This document shows positions 9,126 through 16,997 of a stretch of 64,000 nucleotides of DNA, piece after piece; positions within the stretch are counted from its first letter, which is position 1; each line of letters starts with the position of its first letter. The notes under the pieces were generated by a model that searched no databases, was not told where the DNA came from, and was given only the letters and a program-made list of their open reading frames with translations. Origin of the DNA: Flemingiibacterium sp045586505 (lineage in GTDB: Bacteria; Bacillota; Clostridia; Oscillospirales; CAG-272); the NCBI GenBank assembly GCA_045586505.1, contig JAZNAL010000013.1, forward strand, positions 50,208 to 114,207. Reading direction: 5' to 3'. The translations under genes and the position numbers were made by a program.

Positions 9126-10100
9126 TCACGAAAGCTTCTGCAGGCGGATATCCTTGCCTTGGAAGCGCATGACCATGAAATCGCCGAACAGACGGCTAGT
9201 GATGCGATCGCTGTAGCGGTCGCGGATCTCGTTTTGGGTAAGATTGGTGCTGATTATCATCGAGCCTGAGTTGTTGATGCGGGTATTGATTATGTTGTAC
9301 AGACAGGAGACGGTGAATTGATTGGCGACCTCGGTACCAAGGTCATCGATTATAAGAAGATCGCAGTTGAAATACTTGTCTGTGCGCGACTCGGAGGTGT
9401 CGCCGTAGCCGCGAGTAAAGCGCTCGTATTCGAAATCTGCCAATATGTTCTGTGAGGTGTCGTATACGACATCAAAGCCACGCTCGATCAGTCTTTTGGC
9501 GACCGATGTGGAAAGATGGGTCTTACCGAGCCCAGTGGTACCGCAGAAGAACATATTATCGCTACTGTCCGCCGAGAAGCGCTCGGCATAGGTACGGCAG
9601 GTGTCGAGGATCAGCTTCATGTTGCGGCGTTCCTCGGGGGTGCGGTTGTAATAATCGAGGCTGAAGGTGTCGAAGGTCTGTGTGCGGATAAGATTACCGA
9701 TACCGGAGCTTTCATAGCCGGCAAGGATCAGATCGCGGCGCATACATTCGCACAGCTTTGTGCCGATAAAGCCGGTGTCACTGCACTTCTCGCACTCATA
9801 TTTTACTGCGGTGTAGTCTGACGGGTATCCGATGGATCTGAGATACTCCGCACGTACCGCCTGCAGCTCGCGATTGCTCTCGCGCAGCTTTGCAATACGC
9901 TCTTCCAGCCCTTCCTTGCCTTTAAGCGACTCGCGCATGATATTGAGTCCTGTCTCGGACAGAACGCGGTCGATCTTCATAAGCTCGGGGTATTTTTGAT
10001 GCAATTCATTGGCACGGTGCTCGGCGGCTTCCTTGGCACGCAGATTTTTGTCCGCGTATTCCTGCCGTATTCTCAGATAGTTGTCTTTATTGTATCCCAT
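9126..10100 (-). CDS. DnaC/DnaI-type replicative helicase loader ATPase
   Basis: A 324-residue AAA+ ATPase of the DnaC/DnaI/IstB group. The N-terminal third (residues 1-125) is helical and holds a zinc-type Cys cluster (CEKCSDTGFIGTKLCECM, about 100-117), as in Bacillus DnaI. The ATPase core has Walker A (FFCGTTGLGKTHLS) and Walker B (LLIIDDLGTE), and an arginine-finger region near the end (SDRITSRLFGDF). It directly follows a DnaD gene (18-bp gap) on the same strand; DnaD and DnaI-type proteins work together to load helicase at origins and stalled forks. An IstB transposition role is unlikely because no IS21 gene is next to it. Confidence 0.88.
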   Translation of the reverse strand: MGYNKDNYLRIRQEYADKNLRAKEAAEHRANELHQKYPELMKIDRVLSETGLNIMRESLKGKEGLEERIAKLRESNRELQAVRAEYLRSIGYPSDYTAVKYECEKCSDTGFIGTKLCECMRRDLILAGYESSGIGNLIRTQTFDTFSLDYYNRTPEERRNMKLILDTCRTYAERFSADSSDNMFFCGTTGLGKTHLSTSVAKRLIERGFDVVYDTSQNILADFEYERFTRGYGDTSESRTDKYFNCDLLIIDDLGTEVANQFTVSCLYNIINTRINNSGSMIISTNLTQNEIRDRYSDRITSRLFGDFMVMRFQGKDIRLQKLS

Positions 10101-10118
10101 GCGTTACCTCGCTTACGG

Positions 10119-11114
10119 TCAACTGCCCGATTTATTCTTCTCAAGATATTTTTGACTGCGTGCAAGCGCCGCTTCGAAATATTCGTTGGTTTCGAAGCCC
10201 GAAGCGCTCTTTTCGGCGTCAGACTTGCTCTTCTGATGTGCCGCAAGGGAGGATTCCACCTCTTCGAGGGTCCTAAGCCCTTGATCGTGCCAGTTTTCAA
10301 GCACTTTGTTCATGTAGGCAATCTTATATTCGCCGATAGAATCGATCATGATCTCATACGCCCGTGTGATGACGGAGATGTCGAATTTCCACTCGGAGAT
10401 CCAGCATTCGGTCATCTTTTTTTCCCTGGGGGTAAGTGAACGTGAGCCCACACCGATCAGTGTGCGGATCTGCGAGGTCACCTCGTCGACACGCTCGCGG
10501 CGCTCGATGTACTCGCTGAGGGCTTCGGTGGTAACGATGCCGTCGTCGTGCATACCGATTGCCACCTTTTCGATGTAACGGGGTGAGGTTTTACCGTTTG
10601 CCTTGCAGTAGGAGTAAAGCGTTTCTATGTAGCCGGGGTCACTCAGGTGCAGGAAGTCGTACATGCCGACGATAGACGCGGATTCGGCGGGGGTGAATAT
10701 CTTGCCCACGATCTGCTGGCACGCGTCGATGATCTGCGAGAGCTCCTTGTGGGCATCCATCACGTCTGCCGCCTGACTTTCGGTGTAGGTTGGCAGAGAG
10801 TTTGACTGCAGCGTCTTGTTGCCGGCGACCTTTTCGGCAGGTGCGCCCGTGGGAGCCGCTTCAGCGGCGTCCATAACGCCAGCACGGCGCCAGAAGTCAA
10901 GCGCACGTCCGAGGGCAGTCTTGGTGCAGTCAAGTTGCTTGCAGAGCCGTTCACAGGCGCTGTCATAGTCGGCGCGCAGGGAATCATCCGCCGCCGCAAG
11001 GAGGAGCACCTTTAATTCAAATCCGCCCGCAGAGGGAAGTGTCAGCATAACCTTCTCGCGAGGGAGCGAGAAAACACTGTCGCCGTATTCGATTTTCAGT
11101 TTTTTCGCGCTCAT
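10119..11114 (-). CDS. dnaD: DnaD-domain replication initiation protein
   Basis: A 331-residue protein with a DnaD/DnaB-type architecture. The N-terminal part looks like a winged helix (SLPREKVMLTLPSAGGFELKVLLLAA... LDCTKTALGRALDFW). The C-terminal DDBH2 region contains the DnaD signature: YIEKVAIGMHDDGI and later YEIMIDSIGEYKIAYMNKVLENWHDQG (about 265-290), which resembles YxxxI...WxxxG seen in the family. It precedes the DnaC/DnaI-type ATPase in an operon and follows rex. The start has aggagg. The role in primosome assembly follows from the family; the pairing with the ATPase next to it supports it. Confidence 0.85.
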   Translation of the reverse strand: MSAKKLKIEYGDSVFSLPREKVMLTLPSAGGFELKVLLLAAADDSLRADYDSACERLCKQLDCTKTALGRALDFWRRAGVMDAAEAAPTGAPAEKVAGNKTLQSNSLPTYTESQAADVMDAHKELSQIIDACQQIVGKIFTPAESASIVGMYDFLHLSDPGYIETLYSYCKANGKTSPRYIEKVAIGMHDDGIVTTEALSEYIERRERVDEVTSQIRTLIGVGSRSLTPREKKMTECWISEWKFDISVITRAYEIMIDSIGEYKIAYMNKVLENWHDQGLRTLEEVESSLAAHQKSKSDAEKSASGFETNEYFEAALARSQKYLEKNKSGS

Positions 11115-11129
11115 ATATTCCTCCTGAGG

Positions 11130-11804
11130 TTATTTCGTTAGCTCATAGCACAGGGTCATCAGTGAATCTCCCATGTGAACGTTTTGTACGACCACGCCCT
11201 TGTGGGAGAGATCGATCTCGGTGCTGGCGAAGTTCCAAAGACCCTTGATGCCGATATCCGCGAGACGTTCAGCCATTTCGCGTACAGCGGTCTTGGGCAC
11301 GGTCAGCACCGCGATGTTTACGGTGTTGTTTTTGCAGTAATCTTCAAGCTCGTTAAGGGATTTGACGGTATAGCCTGCGATGGTTTTGCCGATCACGTTT
11401 GGCGAAACGTCAAAAAGTGCGGTGAGCTTGACTCCGCGGCGCTCAAAGATGGGGCTTGCGGCAAGTGCACTGCCGAGGTTTCCCGCGCCTATTATCACAG
11501 CGTTGAAATTTTGTGTAACACCGAGTATTTCGCCTATTTTGCCGTAGAGATATTTAACATTGTAGCCATAGCCTTGTTGACCGAAACCGCCGAAGCAGTT
11601 GAGGTCCTGACGTATCTGGGAAGCCGTGACGTTCATGAGCTTTGAAAGCTCACCCGACGAGATGCGCAGAATGTCGTTCTGCAGAAGCTCGCGAAGATAA
11701 CGGTAATATCTCGGCAAGCGCTTTATAACCGCCGGAGAGACGTGGTTTTTTACCTCGTCGACCGAGTCTTCGTCACGGTATTTATCACGGGATTCGGGTT
11801 TCAT
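11130..11804 (-). CDS. rex: Redox-sensing transcriptional repressor Rex
   Basis: A 224-residue Rex repressor, which senses the NADH/NAD+ ratio and controls fermentation and anaerobic respiration genes. The N-terminal winged helix runs to about residue 85 (PAVIKRLPRYYRYLRELL, ISSGELSKLMNVTASQIRQDLNCFGGFGQQGYGY). The Rossmann domain follows with the dinucleotide-binding motif VIIGAGNLGSAL. A C-terminal domain-swap helix (VQNVHMGDSLMTLCYEL) is present. It heads the rex-dnaD-dnaC run, with only 15 bp to dnaD. The start has aaaggaaag. Confidence 0.95.
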   Translation of the reverse strand: MKPESRDKYRDEDSVDEVKNHVSPAVIKRLPRYYRYLRELLQNDILRISSGELSKLMNVTASQIRQDLNCFGGFGQQGYGYNVKYLYGKIGEILGVTQNFNAVIIGAGNLGSALAASPIFERRGVKLTALFDVSPNVIGKTIAGYTVKSLNELEDYCKNNTVNIAVLTVPKTAVREMAERLADIGIKGLWNFASTEIDLSHKGVVVQNVHMGDSLMTLCYELTK

Positions 11805-11882
11805 ATGCGTTCTTTCCTTTCACGGTGTGAAGCCAAGATGTAGGGCGTCGGGAGCGAAAGGCTCCCGTACGGCCATTATTTC

Positions 11883-13052
11883 TTAAAGAGACTTTACGGT
11901 GTCCATTACGTATGCTGCAAACTCGTCGCAGGTCGCGCCGGTATCTCTGCCGGTGACAACATACTTCTTGTCCTCAAACATACAGTAGTCGAGTGCCTTT
12001 TCCAGTTTGTCCGCCTCATCCTGTCTTCCGATGTGGGAGAGAAGGAGCACAGCCGCACGGAGCATGGAGCAGGGATCTGCGTACTTGCCGCGGCCTTCCT
12101 TGATCATTCTGGGAGCGGAACCATGGATAGCTTCGAACATTGCGTACTTCTTACCGATATTAGCCGAGCCTGCGGTACCAACACCGCCCTGGAACTCTGC
12201 CGCTTCGTCGGTGATGATGTCGCCGTAAAGGTTGGGAAGCACGAAAACCTTGAAATCGGTGCGACGCTTCTCGTCAACTAACTTCGCGGTCATAATATCG
12301 ATGAACCACTCATCGGTATTGATCTCGGGATAATCCTTGGCGATCTCCTCGCAGATGCGGAGGAACTTACCGTCGGTGGTCTTGATGATGTTTGCCTTGG
12401 TAACGATGGATACGCGATCCTTCTTGTTTTTGCGTGCGTACTCGAAGGCAAGGCGTGCGATACGGTTGGTACCCTCGGTGGTGGTTACGCAGAAGTCAAC
12501 TGCGAGATCATCGGTAACGTTCACGCCCTGAGAGCCGACAGCATAGCTGCCCTCGGTATTCTCACGGAAGAAGGTCCAGTCGATGCCCTTATCGGGAACC
12601 TTAACAGGACGAACATTTGCGAAAAGGTCGAGGTTCTTACGCATTGCAACATTTGCGGACTCGATGTTGGGCCAGGGATCGCCTGCGCGAGGAGTGGTGG
12701 TGGGGCCCTTCAAGATAACATCGCACTTGTAGAGCTCTTCCATAACATCATCGGGAATAGCCTTCATGCAAGCCGCACGGTTTTCGATGGTGAGACCGTC
12801 GATAACCTTGAAGACGACCTTGCCTGCCTTAACCTCATCAGCAAGCAGGAATTCAAGTACATCCTGAGCCGCCTTGGTGATGATGGGACCGATTCCGTCG
12901 CCGCCGCAGATACCGATGGTAAGTACGGGAAGCGCGGTGTAATCAACAAAATCCTTTGCTGCGTTTATCTTTTCAACGCGCTCGAGCTGAGAGCGAAGAA
13001 CAGCTTCAAACTTTTCAACAGCCGATTTGATGTTTGCATCATAATTGTTCAT
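11883..13052 (-). CDS. Isocitrate/isopropylmalate-type dehydrogenase, probably NAD-dependent isocitrate dehydrogenase
   Basis: A 389-residue beta-decarboxylating dehydrogenase. The family motifs are in order: an N-terminal GGDGIGP, substrate-binding FRENTEGSYAVGSQG (about 165-180), the catalytic Lys region VTKANIIKTTDGKF, and the metal-binding LPNLYGDIITDEAAEFQGGVG (about 272-293), then GSAPR. The N-terminal extension of about 40 residues and the fragment ENTEGSYA favour isocitrate or homoisocitrate over isopropylmalate. The reaction would be oxidative decarboxylation of isocitrate to 2-oxoglutarate, feeding glutamate synthesis in an anaerobe. It is monocistronic, 79 bp upstream of rex in transcription order. 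Cofactor choice is inferred. Confidence 0.85.
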   Translation of the reverse strand: MNNYDANIKSAVEKFEAVLRSQLERVEKINAAKDFVDYTALPVLTIGICGGDGIGPIITKAAQDVLEFLLADEVKAGKVVFKVIDGLTIENRAACMKAIPDDVMEELYKCDVILKGPTTTPRAGDPWPNIESANVAMRKNLDLFANVRPVKVPDKGIDWTFFRENTEGSYAVGSQGVNVTDDLAVDFCVTTTEGTNRIARLAFEYARKNKKDRVSIVTKANIIKTTDGKFLRICEEIAKDYPEINTDEWFIDIMTAKLVDEKRRTDFKVFVLPNLYGDIITDEAAEFQGGVGTAGSANIGKKYAMFEAIHGSAPRMIKEGRGKYADPCSMLRAAVLLLSHIGRQDEADKLEKALDYCMFEDKKYVVTGRDTGATCDEFAAYVMDTVKSL

Positions 13053-13097
13053 TTTCTGGTACTCCGTTTCATATAATAGGTATTTATGATCAGTGGG

Positions 13098-13254
13098 ATA
13101 TCCACATTATCAACAAAGTTATCAACAGCCGTCATGGCTGTTTTTTTGAAAAAAACTGTCGCGGGATGCCATATTATCCGATATTTCGCGGCAGAACGTA
13201 CGTTTTTTGCGCACTTGTCCACAGGTTGTGGAAACTATCGATGGGTTTTCCACA
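13098..13254. promoter_or_regulatory. Cluster of DnaA-box-like sites
   Basis: Within 157 bp there are five 9-mers one mismatch from the DnaA box ttatccaca: atatccaca (13098-13106), ttatcaaca (13107-13115 and 13119-13127), ttgtccaca (13215-13223) and ttttccaca (13246-13254), plus a weaker inverted copy at 13226-13235. The stretch lies between two minus-strand genes, immediately beyond the tsaD stop. Replication-initiation genes are 2-4 kb away, but dnaA/dnaN are not in the window. Confidence 0.6.
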
Positions 13255-13255
13255 A

Positions 13256-14263
13256 TTATTTACCGGTGGCCTTTGCGTTCAGCGAGGTGTCCGCGCGGAC
13301 TCCCGCAAGGTATTCATAGTACCCCTGAGCCGCAATCATTGCCGCGTTGTCACCGCAGAGTGAGCGCGGCGGCATATAGAGCTTTATCCTGCGTTTGGCG
13401 GCGAATTGTTCAAGCGCGGTGCGCAGATGCGAGTTCGCGGCAACTCCGCCTGCCATAACAAGCGCGGACATACCGGTGGCATCCATTGCCATGCCGAGCT
13501 TCTTGACAACAGACGTGGTAACCGCCTTGGTAAATGATGCAGCGATGTCCTCTTTTATACAGGTCTCACCCTTTTGCCCAAGATTGTGCAGATGATTGAT
13601 GACCGCAGTTTTGAGTCCGCTGAAGGAAAAGTCGAGATTATCACCGATGACCGCTGCGGACGGGAATTTCACCGCCTCGCTGTCGCCGAGAGATGCCAGC
13701 CTGTCCATTTCCGCGCCACCCGGATAGGGAAGTCCCATCACGCGTCCGACTTTGTCGAACGCTTCGCCGATGGCATCGTCACGCGTTCTGCCGACAGTCT
13801 CGAAATCGGTATAGCTTGTGACCTTAATAAGGGATGTATGTCCGCCCGATGCCACCAGTGCAAGAAACGGCGGCTTCAGGTCGGGATGGACGAAATAATT
13901 CGCCGCCACATGACCTCTGATGTGGTTGACCGGTATCAACGGTTTATTGTTGGCAAATGCCAGCGCCTTGGCAAAGTTTACGCCCACCAGAAGTGCGCCG
14001 ATCAGTCCGGGGGTGGATGTGACGGCAACGGCGTCGATATCGTCAAGGGTTACGCCCGCCGTATCAAGCGCTTCGTAGGTGATGCCGGATATGGCATCGC
14101 AGTGCGCGCGACTGGCGATCTCGGGAACCACACCGCCGTACAGCTTATGCGTCTCTATCTGTGATGCGATTATATTAGAGCGAATGACACGCTCATCACC
14201 GTTGAATTCGCAAACGGCGGCAGAGGTCTCATCGCAGGAGCTTTCAAGTGCAAGTATCAGCAT
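13256..14263 (-). CDS. tsaD: tRNA N6-adenosine threonylcarbamoyltransferase TsaD
   Basis: A 335-residue TsaD (Kae1/Gcp). It transfers the threonylcarbamoyl group from TC-AMP to A37 of ANN-reading tRNAs, with partners TsaB and TsaE. Signature features: N-terminal LALESSCDETSAAV, the metal-binding HIRGHVAANYF (about residues 111-121), LVASGGHTSLI, and the C-terminal VMAGGVAANSHLR plus CGDNAAMIAAQGYY. The length fits the family. It lies 11 bp from rimI on the same strand; tsaD, tsaB and rimI are commonly neighbours in Firmicutes, but tsaB/tsaE are not in this window. Confidence 0.95.
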   Translation of the reverse strand: MLILALESSCDETSAAVCEFNGDERVIRSNIIASQIETHKLYGGVVPEIASRAHCDAISGITYEALDTAGVTLDDIDAVAVTSTPGLIGALLVGVNFAKALAFANNKPLIPVNHIRGHVAANYFVHPDLKPPFLALVASGGHTSLIKVTSYTDFETVGRTRDDAIGEAFDKVGRVMGLPYPGGAEMDRLASLGDSEAVKFPSAAVIGDNLDFSFSGLKTAVINHLHNLGQKGETCIKEDIAASFTKAVTTSVVKKLGMAMDATGMSALVMAGGVAANSHLRTALEQFAAKRRIKLYMPPRSLCGDNAAMIAAQGYYEYLAGVRADTSLNAKATGK

Positions 14264-14274
14264 TGTTTTGATCC

Positions 14275-14724
14275 TTATCTGTCATCTTCTGTTATCACGC
14301 GGCTCATGAGTACTGCATCCTCGCGGGGCTTTGAGTAAAAGCCCTTGCGTATGCCGTCGACGGAAAAGCCGCATTTTTCATACAGCGCACGCGCCGCTGT
14401 GTTGGATACGCGCACATCAAGCAGTAGACGTTCAAGCCCATCTACCCTGTAAAGCTGTGCAAGCAGTGCCGAAGCGGCACCGAGACGGCGGTATTTTCCC
14501 GTGACCGCGAGATTGGTGATCTCACCCTCGCCGAGGATCAGATGCATTCCCACATATCCGCAGACTTCGCCATTGTATACCGCCGCAAAGCAGTGAGAAC
14601 AGCCATTGGCGAAGAAATCTTCAAAGCTTTTTGCACTCCACGGAGAGGAAAAGCATTCAAGCTCAAGTGCGCATAAAGCGGGGATATCGTCATATGTAGC
14701 TTTTCGAATTATAATATCAGCCAT
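14275..14724 (-). CDS. rimI: Ribosomal protein S18 alanine N-acetyltransferase RimI
   Basis: A 149-residue GNAT acetyltransferase. The acetyl-CoA-binding region is visible as ITNLAVTGKYRRLGAASALL (Q/RxxGxA motif), followed by LLDVRVSNTAARALYEKCGF, typical of RimI. It overlaps the end of the upstream lipoprotein gene by 8 nt and precedes tsaD by 11 bp, so the three are co-transcribed. The usual substrate is the N-terminal alanine of ribosomal protein S18; substrate assignment comes from the family and from the tsaD neighbourhood. Confidence 0.88.
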   Translation of the reverse strand: MADIIIRKATYDDIPALCALELECFSSPWSAKSFEDFFANGCSHCFAAVYNGEVCGYVGMHLILGEGEITNLAVTGKYRRLGAASALLAQLYRVDGLERLLLDVRVSNTAARALYEKCGFSVDGIRKGFYSKPREDAVLMSRVITEDDR

Positions 14725-15355
14725 TGTTTGTTGATCGGGGCAGATATTTATACATAACCTCGCCTACAGCGGCGCAGGTCTTGGTGGAGCGATCGTAGAT
14801 ATAATTCTCGCCACCGTCCGCCTCTATATATACGAGATTGTAATAGATGCCCTCATATTTGTCGGAGGAGAACTTAAGCTTGTACACCTCTCCCTCTGGG
14901 ATGATGGTGGTGCGCTCACCGCTCTCGAAGGCTTTGATTATCGCTTTAATATCCTCAGAATCGGTAATTACGCCGATGCCTGTGGTGATCATCTGCTCGA
15001 CACAGATGATTATCTCGTTTGCCTCAAACTCGGTGAGTGTGGGAAGCGATATCGCGCCGTCGGCATAGTAGATCGAGCCGATCCCCTCGTATTTTTCACT
15101 GAGCCACAGTGAGGTATCGCAGCCCACGATGCCGTAAAGCTGAAGCTTTAGTTCGGCGCATTCGGCGTAGGGTGTGATCTCGGTGGAGATAGGTTCAAAG
15201 CACATCGGGGCGTTTATATATGTAATTCCGTTCGCCTTGTCGATGAGATTGCCCCCCTCGTTTGTCAGCTTGACGAGCTTTGGTGAGCCGCAGGAGGCAA
15301 CGGATGCCGCAAGCAAAAGCAATGCCGCGAGTACCGCTAAAATAGGCTTTTTCAT
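14717..15355 (-). CDS. Predicted lipoprotein of unknown function
   Basis: A 212-residue protein starting MKKPILAVLAALLLLAASVASCGSP, a lipoprotein signal with lipobox ending at Cys22. The mature part is mixed alpha/beta with no motif I recognise; the stretch EDIKAIIKAFESGERTTI resembles small extracellular sensor-like domains found in Firmicute lipoproteins. I place the start at 15355, because upstream in-frame sequence overlaps the dCMP deaminase end and would bury the signal peptide. No strong ribosome binding site is seen, so translational coupling to the upstream gene (4-bp gap) is likely. It is anchored on the outer face of the membrane. Confidence 0.75.
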   Translation of the reverse strand: MKKPILAVLAALLLLAASVASCGSPKLVKLTNEGGNLIDKANGITYINAPMCFEPISTEITPYAECAELKLQLYGIVGCDTSLWLSEKYEGIGSIYYADGAISLPTLTEFEANEIIICVEQMITTGIGVITDSEDIKAIIKAFESGERTTIIPEGEVYKLKFSSDKYEGIYYNLVYIEADGGENYIYDRSTKTCAAVGEVMYKYLPRSTNNG

Positions 15356-15359
15356 TTTT

Positions 15360-15848
15360 TTAATAACCAAACTTTCCGGAAAGACTGTCGTCATCGTCTA
15401 TCCAGCTCTGTACATCGATCTCGTTATAGGTATCGGGACCGGTTCTTACGATTACCTTTTCGATACCTGCGTTGATAACCAGGCGCTTGCACATCATGCA
15501 GGAGCAAGTGTCGCCCACAAGCTCACCGGTCTTGCCGTCAACGCACGCCATGTAGAGGGTGGCGCCCAGCATCTGCTCACGGGAGGCGGCAATGATCGCA
15601 TTGGCTTCCGCATGCACAGAGCGGCACATCTCATAGCGCTCACCGCGGGGGATGTTCAGCTTGTCACGCATACATACACCGAGGTCGGTGCAGTTTTTTC
15701 TGCCTCTGGGGGCGCCGTTGTAGCCTGTGGAAACAATGGTGTCGTTTTTGACGATAATGGCGCCGTATTTCTTGCGCATGCAGGTGGCACGCTCGGCCAC
15801 AGTCTGGGCTATATCAAGATAGTAGTTTGTCTTGGAAACTCGCTCCAT
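15360..15848 (-). CDS. dCMP/cytidine deaminase family protein
   Basis: A 162-residue zinc-dependent deaminase of the dCMP deaminase (ComEB) family. The zinc and proton-shuttle residues are visible: HAEANAI (His and Glu) and SCMMCKRL (CxxC). The N-terminal YGAIIVKNDTIVSTGYNGAPRG is typical of dCMP deaminase, which makes dUMP for thymidylate synthesis. The start has a gggggag ribosome binding site. It sits between galU and the lipoprotein gene in a minus-strand run with gaps of 4-17 bp. Confidence 0.88.
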   Translation of the reverse strand: MERVSKTNYYLDIAQTVAERATCMRKKYGAIIVKNDTIVSTGYNGAPRGRKNCTDLGVCMRDKLNIPRGERYEMCRSVHAEANAIIAASREQMLGATLYMACVDGKTGELVGDTCSCMMCKRLVINAGIEKVIVRTGPDTYNEIDVQSWIDDDDSLSGKFGY

Positions 15849-15865
15849 AGGTATCTCCCCCTTTA

Positions 15866-16741
15866 TTATTCTATAGTCTTTGCAAATTCAAGAAGGAATT
15901 TTTTGAAATCCTCGCCTACTTCGGGATGGTCGACGGCAGACTTGACGTTTGCCATCAAGAATCCCAGCTTTGAGCCGAAATCGAAGCGCTCACCCTCGAA
16001 GTCTACGGCGGTCATACCGCACGTTCTCGCAAGCACACTCATTGCATCGGTAAGCTGGATCTCACCGCCTGCTCCGGGAGGAGTTTCTTCGAGAATATCG
16101 AAGATATCGGGAGTCAGTAGTACACGTCCGAGGATGGACAGATTTGTAAAGACCTGCTCGGGCTTGGGTTTTTCGATCATATCGGTAACATGATAAGTGT
16201 TGTCACCGTTGGAATCAGCTTTGAGTGAGCAGTATCTGGATACCAGCTCCCACGGCACGGGCTTGACGCCGCAGCAGGGCTTGCCGTACTTTTCAAATGC
16301 ATTTGCAAGCTGTGTGCAGACGGGAGTTTTTGAGAGAATAACGTCGTCACCGTAAAGGATATAGAAGGGCTCATCCGCGATGAAGTTTTTGGCTGTAAGT
16401 ACCGCGTGTCCGAGACCTTTGGTCTCCTTCTGACGGATGAAGTACACATTTGCCATGGAGCAGATGCGGCGCATTTCCTCTATCTGCTCGGTCTTGCCGG
16501 ACTCGGCGAGCTTTTTCTCGTATTCTATGTTAAAGTCGAAGTAATTTTCGATAGTATCCTTGCCTCTGCCGGTGATGATGAGGATATCCTCCGCACCTGC
16601 CGCCGCTGCCTCCTCCACAAGGACGGATATTGCGGGGCGGTCAACGATGGGGAGCATTTCCTTGGGCACGGACTTTGAAATAGGCAGCATTCGCGTGCCA
16701 AGTCCTGCGGCGGGGATTACGGCTTTTTTTATTTTAGGCAT
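15866..16741 (-). CDS. galU: UTP-glucose-1-phosphate uridylyltransferase
   Basis: A 291-residue nucleotidyltransferase that makes UDP-glucose from UTP and glucose 1-phosphate for cell-wall polymers and glycans. The N-terminal KKAVIPAAGLGTRMLPISKSVPKEMLPI is diagnostic of GalU, as are later FYILYGDDVI and GAGGEIQLTDAM. I start it at 16741, where aaaggga lies 8 nt upstream; an in-frame start at 16780 would add 13 residues not typical of the family. It is the first gene of the minus-strand unit galU to tsaD. Confidence 0.93.
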   Translation of the reverse strand: MPKIKKAVIPAAGLGTRMLPISKSVPKEMLPIVDRPAISVLVEEAAAAGAEDILIITGRGKDTIENYFDFNIEYEKKLAESGKTEQIEEMRRICSMANVYFIRQKETKGLGHAVLTAKNFIADEPFYILYGDDVILSKTPVCTQLANAFEKYGKPCCGVKPVPWELVSRYCSLKADSNGDNTYHVTDMIEKPKPEQVFTNLSILGRVLLTPDIFDILEETPPGAGGEIQLTDAMSVLARTCGMTAVDFEGERFDFGSKLGFLMANVKSAVDHPEVGEDFKKFLLEFAKTIE

Positions 16742-16810
16742 ACTTATTCCCTTTCTGCAATTATTAGTAAAAATTTGCATTCTACAGGTAAAAACAATTT
16801 ATCACTATAT

Positions 16811-16839
16811 ATTATACCGCGAATTTATGAAGAAATCAA
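16811..16839 (-). promoter_or_regulatory. galU operon promoter
   Basis: Minus strand TTGATT (16834-16839), 17 nt, TATAAT (16811-16816), about 70 nt upstream of galU. Confidence 0.7.
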
Positions 16840-16940
16840 GTAGTTTACAGCACAAAAACGAGGCTTATTGAGGAAAACCACGTTATTTTTATCGATGCGG
16901 ACAGCACTGCGGCGTAATTCGACATTTTTTGCGTCACACC

Positions 16941-16969
16941 TTGCATTTGTTTTCCGGATGGTGTATAAT
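16941..16969 (+). promoter_or_regulatory. yhaO-yhaN promoter
   Basis: TTGCAT (16941-16946), 17 nt, TATAAT (16964-16969), 28 nt before the nuclease gene start. It diverges from the galU promoter. Confidence 0.75.
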
Positions 16970-16997
16970 ATAATTACTACTTATATTGGAGCTTGAT

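Noticed and set aside
8893..9129. 78-codon minus-strand ORF
   Set aside because: It is made of two terminator hairpins and intergenic sequence and has no ribosome binding site.
9126..10100. IS21 IstB transposition protein
   Set aside because: No IstA or terminal repeats nearby; the Cys cluster and the DnaD neighbour fit a helicase loader.
13053..13255. Chromosomal origin oriC
   Set aside because: DnaA boxes are present but dnaA, dnaN, recF, gyrB and rpmH are not in view and there is no clear strand-bias switch. I report a DnaA-box cluster only.
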